Shown here one piece after another: positions 57,006 to 64,000 of a stretch of 64,000 bases of DNA (the stretch's first letter is position 1; each line of letters opens with the position of its first letter). The stretch covers positions 144,040-208,039 of the forward strand of contig MU394083.1 of NCBI GenBank assembly GCA_022578605.1, written 5' to 3'. Made by a program: the position numbers and the translations under genes. The notes below the pieces were generated by a model, which worked only from the letters and a program-made list of their open reading frames with translations, ran no database searches and was not told the DNA's origin. Origin of the DNA: Camillea tinctor (taxonomy: Eukaryota > Ascomycota > Sordariomycetes > Xylariales > Xylariaceae).

Positions 57006-58736
57006 ATGGCTGGCCCATCTGGAGGGCCATTGGATGACATAGGATCGGCTTCATCGCCACCTCCATTATCATTTAACAGCTCACCAGGATCAGGTTCATC
57101 ATTATCATCAGCAATATCGGGAAGATTTTGGCCACAAGGAATGGGCTCATCAGTGCGTACACGAGAGGCAGCTGAATTTGTTTCATCGATAGCAAGGGGC
57201 TTTGACTCGAAGCCACGTCTTCGATTTGTCAAGCATCTCGGCATAGGGCGCCAGTACGTGTCAAAGTCCATTCCTGTATAGTATGCCTGGCTAATTTCTC
57301 ATAACCACCAGTGGTGGCACCATGCTATTCGAGCGACTCAACGTGAGTGGACAGGTTATGAGGAAAATCGTTATAAAATACTCTCTAGGAGATTTATCAC
57401 CAGACCTCCAAAGCAATGCAGACAACGATCTACGGAACGAGTTTCACTGCCTCGCGTTGCTAAAGGGCGCGGAGCACATCGGCCAACTTGAATTCTGTCC
57501 TGACGCCTTCCTCGAAATCCCCGGCGTTTCGGATGGTAATACAACGCAGCCACAACCCGGACACAGACGGACTCCTACTATTGCGCTAGAATTCATTCCA
57601 AATGGCACAGCATTTGATATGCTGGAGCGGATGGCAGACGGGAATGATGGCATACCGAACAGATTTCTCTGGCGGGTGTTCTATTGCAGTAAGTCCCACC
57701 CCCTTTTTATACATTTATGGAGGAGCTGCTCCTTGCTTACTTTCCCCCGATAACTGACTGATTATCTCATCGCAGTGGTCCGTCAATGTATAGCGATGGC
57801 GTTTCCTCCACGCAAGGAGTGGAGAGATCCGGTGGAAAGAGAACAAATCATCCCGGGCCAACAAATGTTCGACTTAACCCAAAATTCAAATCATCTCAAA
57901 AACGTGATGTTTGGAGACCTCGACCCGAACGACCCGGAACATCGCCTAGTGCCATTAGTCAAGGCAAGTTAGACTACGTTACGAAATAAATGAAGTCAAA
58001 AAGTGGTCGTGACGACTGACATTGATAATATAGCTGATCGACTTTGGACGAGGTGCTCAACGGGGTACAAATACATCGTAAGCTGTCTTCGTGCCCTCTG
58101 AACAGAGGTAATCCACTGACCTTTACGTTTAAATCAGCGCTGGCGACCGATATGCTCCTGCTATAAACCTTTATAACGCAGCCGAAGTCAGTTTTTTTCT
58201 TTTTTTTCTTTTTTTTTTTTGGGAGGGGGGGAGGGGTGGCTTTTAACCCTTTTCCCTAGAAACTGAAGAGGAGGGCGAGCGGTTATGGGTGGTTCATGAG
58301 TTCTTTTTGCTAACCCCGTATTAGATCATAACACAAATTGTATGGGGCGACAGACTCGATCTGACAAACCCACCAGTTCCTTATAAATACACCAACAGAA
58401 ACAACGAGGAGAAGGAAGAACTCACTATCGCTCCAAAAGAACTGAGAGAAGCCGACACGATCGACCTCGAGCTGAGGGACCTACTGTGCCGGTGCTACAA
58501 CCCGAGCACCATGGATGGCCCCTCGCTACAAGAGGCTCTGGACATCTGCCAGTGGCAGATCCAATACAAGACGCCGGGCAATGTGCAAAGCACTATTCCC
58601 ATACATCACGAAGCAGGTGCGTAGTCCCCCCCTTTTTCTTTTTTTCTTTTTTGCGGGGAATATCCATCACCCCTTTAACTCAGCAAGTCGATTCCTGCAA
58701 ACCCCCTCCCTAAATCTCGAGGTGAGAAAGGCTTAG
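57006..58736 (+). CDS. Protein-kinase-like protein with degenerate catalytic loop
   Basis: Six exons are proposed: 57006-57253, 57312-57688, 57776-57963, 58034-58077, 58354-58616 and 58684-58736, giving 390 residues. Kinase-fold marks are a Gly-rich loop LGIGRHGGTMLFER (about 78-90), a candidate ATP Lys in KIVIKYS (about 105), a hinge-like IALEFIPNGTAFDMLERM, KNVMFGDLD with the Mg-binding Asn near 251, and LIDFGRG (DFG at about 274-276). The expected H-R-D or H-x-D before the Asn is not obvious; DLTQNSNHLKN stands there instead, so it may be a pseudokinase. Intron 3 starts with GCAAGT, a GC-AG intron. The exon 4/5 join is uncertain: an alternative acceptor at 58323 lengthens the reading but shifts phase. 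Related proteins form a large fungal-specific group. Confidence 0.65.
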
Positions 58737-59255
58737 AATGAGGTACACTGACTCAGTCACTTTCCAGACACCTATATACGAATGATAGTCCAAAGGTATA
58801 TTTTCGATGCTCCTTCCACTTGATCCTAGCTGCTATAAACCCCAATGACCACTAGAGAACCCGTGGATTTCATGGTATATTGTCACCACTATAGTCTATA
58901 CCCACTTAGGTATAAAAACTACTGGAAGAGACGGTGACTCTTATGCGCCTTTACACTTTATTTCTACACTGTTTAGATTTTGGGACTAAGTTATTTATTT
59001 GAGAATCTCTATGTTTGTTTTTCTTCTCTCGGGGGCTATATGGGATGCTGGGCAGCTGCATACATAGATGTAAGTCTCCAAGATTCAGAGGAGCACAACC
59101 TACCATGTAATATAGTTGATGAAAATATTTGTAATTTGAGATTAGGAGGCGCGGAATGCACTTTGATGTCTCCAGCATGGAAGAGCAATATCTTTAGTAT
59201 TTGATTACGGTTTGGAATTCAGCCCTATAGGGTTATCTGACAGTATCCCCAAGCT
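58737..59255. other. Convergent spacer between kinase-like and GH18-like genes
   Basis: AT-rich DNA between two converging genes. Frames near 58951-59204 on both strands are mutual shadows without resemblance. Confidence 0.5.
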
Positions 59256-60146
59256 TCACGGCCAGACACTCTTCAACACATTGCCGTATTCCGTGTATGA
59301 CAACCCCATCTTCTCGATATCATAGTCATTCCAGTACCCGCCTCCGGCAAGACTGCTCTGCGCCTGCCAACCACTGAACCTAGACTGTGCCTGCGAGGCC
59401 GTGGTGCCTTGCGACGGCTTAGAGTCGTTCGTGACCCAGAGAAGCGGCACGACCTTCATACCCAGGGTGCTCTGCCAGCTTCCAGGGTTGTTGCCGGCAC
59501 CCCCATCGTAGCATTGGAGATAAGCCCGATCCAAAAGGAGCTCGTCGTCCGCCAAGCCGTCGTTCACCTCGTTCTTGAGCGAAACCCAGAAGCTGGCGAA
59601 CGTGTACGGCGCGATGGTGTACTTGTACCCGATCTCGCCCAGCATCTTGGCGAACTTCGCGGTGCTGCCCACGTCGTAGATCGACTCGTCGTCGTTGTTG
59701 ACCGCATCGAGACCCCATGCTTCTTTAAGCGCTGCGAAGTTGCGGTACAGCGGCGTGTCGGACCCGGGACCCGGGTTGCTCATCAGGTCGCTGACATGCT
59801 GCGAGTTCATCGAAATCTCCACGCGGTTGATGCCCGTCCCCGAGGTGGTCTTGAAGGACTGCACCTTGGCGGCGAGGTCTGCACCGCCGACGTAAGAGCC
59901 GCCAGACGCGACTAGGACGTCTGAGCTGCCTGGAGTGTTCGAATAATACATGATATCGCCATTGTCCAGGATCCCGACACCAAACATAATGACGCTGTTA
60001 AAGCCAGATGTCATCAAAGCCTCGGTATTCGATTTCATTACATCTTTGAATAAGTAGATGGCCCTGATGTTCTCCGCAAGGGCCATGGAGACCTGTTGAA
60101 GGAAGAGCTCAAATAGCAGAGCTCCTGCTAACACGTGGTATCTCAT
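59256..60146 (-). CDS. Secreted GH18-like protein
   Basis: A single exon of 296 residues. A signal peptide (MRYHVLAGALLFELFLQQVS and a little more) precedes NIRAIYLFKDVMKSN and a TIM-barrel-like series of strands. NRVEISMNSQH is followed by WGLDAVNNDDESIYD at about 144-158. This aligns with the GH18 catalytic signature D-x-x-D-x-D-x-E as D147, N150, D152 and E154: the catalytic Glu is kept and the second Asp is Asn. Further barrel strands are YKYTIAPYTFASFW, AYLQCYDGGAGNNPGSW and MKVVPLLWV. Substrate might be chitin or another GlcNAc polymer, or the protein might be a binder. Such single-domain secreted proteins are common in filamentous fungi. The start is the first ATG with a leader-like upstream. 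Confidence 0.75.
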   Translation of the reverse strand: MRYHVLAGALLFELFLQQVSMALAENIRAIYLFKDVMKSNTEALMTSGFNSVIMFGVGILDNGDIMYYSNTPGSSDVLVASGGSYVGGADLAAKVQSFKTTSGTGINRVEISMNSQHVSDLMSNPGPGSDTPLYRNFAALKEAWGLDAVNNDDESIYDVGSTAKFAKMLGEIGYKYTIAPYTFASFWVSLKNEVNDGLADDELLLDRAYLQCYDGGAGNNPGSWQSTLGMKVVPLLWVTNDSKPSQGTTASQAQSRFSGWQAQSSLAGGGYWNDYDIEKMGLSYTEYGNVLKSVWP

Positions 60147-63100
60147 CTTGTCGTAGTAACAATGAAGCAGATATCGTAAATGGTGAGTTGCGAAGCGTGG
60201 GAGAAAGAATGGACCAAAACTTCTTCGCCCGCTATTTCAATGTCGGCAAAAGAAAGAGCCCCCAGCTCTCAGATTTCTCGATCCCTCGATCTCGTATTCG
60301 GCCGGCGGCTAAAGGAGGACAGAGTCCCTCGGGGGCGACCCAAGAAATATATAGATGCCATTACGAGCCCGTTTTGTTGTTCTTTAGCTATAAAACCAAC
60401 GTTGCTTCTAGCCATCCTTGTAGGGAACATGCAATTATTACACCAATCGCAAAGAATCATATCGCATACTTTTAGCGGGGTGGTTAACCGCTGTAGAAAG
60501 AGCTGCCGTTTTCGGATAGCAAAACCTGCTTTCTATGCTACATATGGCATGATTTACGTAGCATCGCAGTGCTATAGAGGTCGCAGTATAGTTACTTGGA
60601 CACAGCGTGATTACTAAGATAAGTATTGACTGTATGTAATATTACAACATCTGAATAAACTACACACCGCTATAAAAGATATAGAACACTTACTACATGG
60701 TTTATACATGGATGCTATTATTTGTATGAAAAACCTTTGATGGGTGGCCTTTTTAATTGAAACTATGTTATGATAGAACGATACCTCGCTGTTTCTAGCT
60801 TCAACAACATGAAGACATCCTCTTTTATACACAGCGCCATTGTAAGGTTACCTGGTGGTAAATAAAAATACCGTTCTACACAACTAGGCTGATAGGCTCT
60901 ACTTGTAATTTACAGTTGTGATTTTAGTTCCTCCTACATCAGTCACTCCATTCTGACCTCACATAAGATGGATCGGAGTATTTATAGTGAAAATCTAGTT
61001 GTGAAGGCAGCTTTATTCTGCAGTCACCGAATGGGAAGATAGTTAGAAATACTTGTTACACAACACGTGGACTTATATAATTTCTGTTAGAGGACAAAAA
61101 ATTACGACTGGTTAAGAGCACCTATTTTGTTTATGATATCAGAATATCGTTTCTTATGAAGCATTCGTCCTCTTTCAATCTACCCACAGCCTTATACATA
61201 TTCTCGTGGTAAACGCAGAAAGAGCTTAGGTAATCTAGACGCGGTTGTGCGGCACTGCGTACCAATACTACAAAACAACTCCAGTCATTCTAAAGTACGT
61301 TTTATCATGTGTCTTGTAATTCAGCATGACGCTCTTAACAACATACGTTTGAGTAGTCCTATGTAAATTTTACGGAGATCGAAATTTAGATAGTTTACAG
61401 TAAGATATCGGATGCAAAATGAAATCGTCCATCAAAGATAAGTATGTCGTTTTGCTCCCTTATTTTGGCACTAGCACAACGCCTATCCTAAACCTAGAAT
61501 AGAAGGGAGAGGGTGAAGATAGCTAACGTTGCGAATGGAGGGAACGTGAAGCCGATGCGTATTCTGTTGGGTTGCGTTTGTGAATTGAGTAAATAACGAC
61601 CCCTTTAGCACTAGGGAATGCCTCGTCAACTAGAATGACATGGCCGCGTTGGTATAGCGTAAGGCTCTAAGTTAAGAGAAAAGGAAAGGGGATTTTCACT
61701 AACCTAGGGATAATAAGAATCTAAGTAATCACGACGTTATTATGCGAGAAAAACTAAGATTACAACTACATGCGATACCGATACATACACATGAAAACAC
61801 TGTCTTTGTTCCATGTATCTCTGACCTATCACAACTGTTACGTCCCAGCAAGGGAGTAACATATATAATACAGAGTTAGGGCATAAAACTACTTGGTTAT
61901 TATGTGAAGCTTTTGCCTTTTTGGCTCAGTTAGTTACTAACTCACCCAACCCAATTGTGACACTGACAAGGGTTGAGAGGCATGTTGAGCTAAAGGGGCA
62001 CTTGTAATATTACACGAAATCTTTCAGCTACCCGCCTCGGTGGCGTCAATTTTTAATTATCTACCGGTCTCCTTGCTTCTGGACCCTAGTCTTTGAAGAA
62101 AGAAAAATGAAACGACTGTACCCAAGATTACAACGTCTCACATTCTATGCCGGGGCTTTAGAGAAGATATCCTAGGTGTAGATAGACCAGTAGTCTGTCT
62201 CAATGATATAGCTCTCGGTCAGTATATGCGACGTAGCTTTTTCGAAGGGGGTTAAGTCAAACCGTAGAAAAAAGGGTGGCCGATCTACATATATTATAAT
62301 GGGAGAAAACCACAATGTGTAGTTATGGGAAGTAGGAAGTGGCATGTGCTCCTTAAGGGAGAAAGAGTTTTCTCCTAGGTATCGTAGTTATGGCCCTGGA
62401 CAACTAACGGCATTGTTATTTGAAACCATGTTGTACTCCGTACGACAAAGACGCGTATATTAAGTATTCAGACACTCCTGTAACCCCCTTTTCAATACAA
62501 CCTCGTGACCCATGTTCTTGTTAACACACGAGGCTATGCGCGGCAAGTTCATCAAGCGAGCTTGGCTATGGGACCAATCGGTTCGCTGGGAATATAGTCG
62601 GTATGAACATATTGTACCGGGGTAAGGTTCCTACATGAGAGAAAAAGTAGTGAAATATTTCATCACAATAGAGTTCTTATATGTGGAGAATGTCAAGCTG
62701 TAATTAAAAAATCCCATGAAAATTGCTTCCCTACTTTTATATCTACCCTAGTTTGTGTTGGTAAACCTTTCGTTGGGTTTTGAAAGTTATCATATCTATG
62801 CTTGCTTCTTATAAGCTAATTACTAAGGGCGATGAGATCCTGAAACCGGGTGTGATTAGCCGGCATGAACTCCTTGGGGATTTCGATTGTTGCTCAAGTT
62901 AGGGTTCACTGAAATCACTTTTAAGGGTAGCAACTGTTCTGTCACATTAAGGTTCAATCAAAATGTCTTGCTTAGAACTAACACTTGACAGCCATTTTTA
63001 GACTAAGGACCCTGGTGGATGGATCATGATATAGACCCCGAAACCGGGAACTTGGATATTATAACCCACGCAAATCTGGTATAACACTAGGGTATGGCAC

Positions 63101-63255
63101 TAATTTTGCCATAAATCACCATTATTACCCTTGCCTATTACACAGCACCCACGTGGATTTGTCGGAAGAGGTCCTAAGTTAATTGTTCTGGTCGTGTCTT
63201 GGGACCCTAATTATCGGATAGCTGCCATCAAGTTTATCCTCGAGAATGTTATATA
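60147..63255. other. Gene-poor AT-rich region
   Basis: Over 3 kb with dense stops on both strands. The few frames near the left end (60180-60830) have no family resemblance and lie over the GH18-like promoter. No tRNA or other RNA gene was recognised. Confidence 0.5.
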
Positions 63256-63617
63256 CATATGCCGGGATTATTCCAGTATGTGGAGTCGAAAAGTAGCCTT
63301 CTTGTTTTGATTGGCTGCAGCAATATTCAGGTATCAACTTACTTACATTATTAGGAAATGTACATATTTATGCTTACCTTAATAAGGTAAACGTCTTTAT
63401 TTATTTTTTTTTTCTTCTTTTAAAAAACATGCAAAACATTACTTCTTACGCTATGTAAAGCTTATATAAACCTGAGTTTTTAAAAGTTTTATTATATGTA
63501 AGTTGTATGTATCCCTTTTAACAAAATAACTGAATAAGTACCTTCATTGCTGCTGTAGCCAATCACAACAAGAAGGCTACTTTTCGACTCCACACACTGG
63601 AATAATCCCGGCATATG
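63256..63617. mobile_element. MITE with ~65-bp terminal inverted repeats and TA target duplication
   Basis: The left end CATATGCCGGGATTATTCCA (from 63256) and the right end TGGAATAATCCCGGCATATG (to 63617) are inverse copies. The pairing runs on through GTGGAGTCGAAAAGTAGCCT and TCTTGTT to the TGATTGGCT/AGCCAATCA region, about 65 bases in all with three or so mismatches. TA flanks both ends. The interior is about 230 bases, very AT-rich and non-coding. The inverted repeat is unrelated to that of the MITE at 46.7 kb, so this is a second family. Confidence 0.88.
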
Positions 63618-64000
63618 TAGTTTAGCTCTGATACATCTGATTTATTGTACCTAGGACCCTGAATATGTGGTCGCCGAATGATGATAAGGCCCACATTGTG
63701 ACCATACTGTAATAATCATCCTAAAACAGCGGCTACTCTCAAAAATGCATTATGCATTATTCAAAAGAAGGTCAAAATTTGCGAAATACGATGACCTTAT
63801 CGTGTAACACGTGTGTAGTATTTGTGCTGTAGCTATGAACGCACGCGTACATATCTGCTCGATGTACCTAAGGGGTATAAACTATAATAAGTGTCTTATA
63901 GGCAGTTGACTAGGTTATCATGTCATTATACGACTATGACTAGGTATGCTTGCACAACTATTTTTTGTTTAGCGTTTCTTGGATAAAGCACATATACATT
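63618..64000. other. AT-rich right edge, no gene seen
   Basis: No coding frame or repeat was recognised in the last 383 bases. Confidence 0.5.

Noticed and set aside
60180..60617. A 145-residue plus-strand frame near the GH18-like gene
   Set aside because: It overlaps the promoter of the GH18-like gene, has no domain or typical codon bias, and competes with another frame of similar length.

Overview
The window is nuclear DNA from a filamentous ascomycete (Pezizomycotina, probably a Sordariomycete; I cannot name the species). The basis is: short introns (55-170 nt) with GTRNGT donors, CTAAC-type branch points and AG acceptors; housekeeping genes with fungal architecture (Pol2, Cdc9-type ligase, Cox20, uS2m, CBS/PB1 protein); long AT-rich spacers; and C-to-T style decay of repeats, as left by repeat-induced point mutation (RIP). 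No rRNA, tRNA, CRISPR or prokaryotic operon structure was seen. I rebuilt exon structures by eye from splice signals and reading frame. Each CDS entry spans start to stop, with introns given in the text.

Layout. 1-8 kb is accessory and partly decayed: an ankyrin-repeat relic, an LTR-like repeat pair, a small secreted Cys protein, a jacalin-type lectin and the fragment of an O-methyltransferase. 8-24.4 kb is a conserved core block: DNA polymerase epsilon (minus) divergent from COX20 (plus), a conserved Pezizomycotina protein of unknown function, a galactose mutarotase, and DNA ligase I (minus). 25.6-45 kb is accessory again: a CE1 acetylxylan/feruloyl esterase, a secreted protein with an ADP-ribosyltransferase-like outline, a tiny knottin-like secreted peptide, a decayed unknown gene, a hypothetical protein with basic GR repeats, a cytochrome P450, an amino-acid permease and a secreted/type-I membrane DUF7223-like protein. 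46.7-47 kb holds a MITE. 48-52.6 kb is core again (CBS/PB1 membrane protein, mitochondrial ribosomal protein uS2m). 54.9-60.1 kb carries a His-rich protein with a duplicated Trp-Trp motif, a kinase-like protein with a GC-AG intron, and a GH18-like secreted protein. The last 3.8 kb is gene-poor and contains a second MITE.

How genes relate. Pol epsilon and ligase I both act in DNA replication and repair, and both have ACGCG (MBF-type) cores upstream. Cox20 and uS2m are both mitochondrial. The esterase, GH18-like protein, lectin and Cys-rich peptides fit a plant- or litter-associated lifestyle, but they are scattered singletons. The P450 and permease are neighbours, but no PKS, NRPS or terpene backbone gene is present, so I do not call a biosynthetic cluster. 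I did not find a clearly new multi-gene system. The most interesting items are single proteins (the 55-residue six-Cys peptide and the His-rich/WW-repeat protein), the two TA-flanked MITEs and the RIP-like relics.
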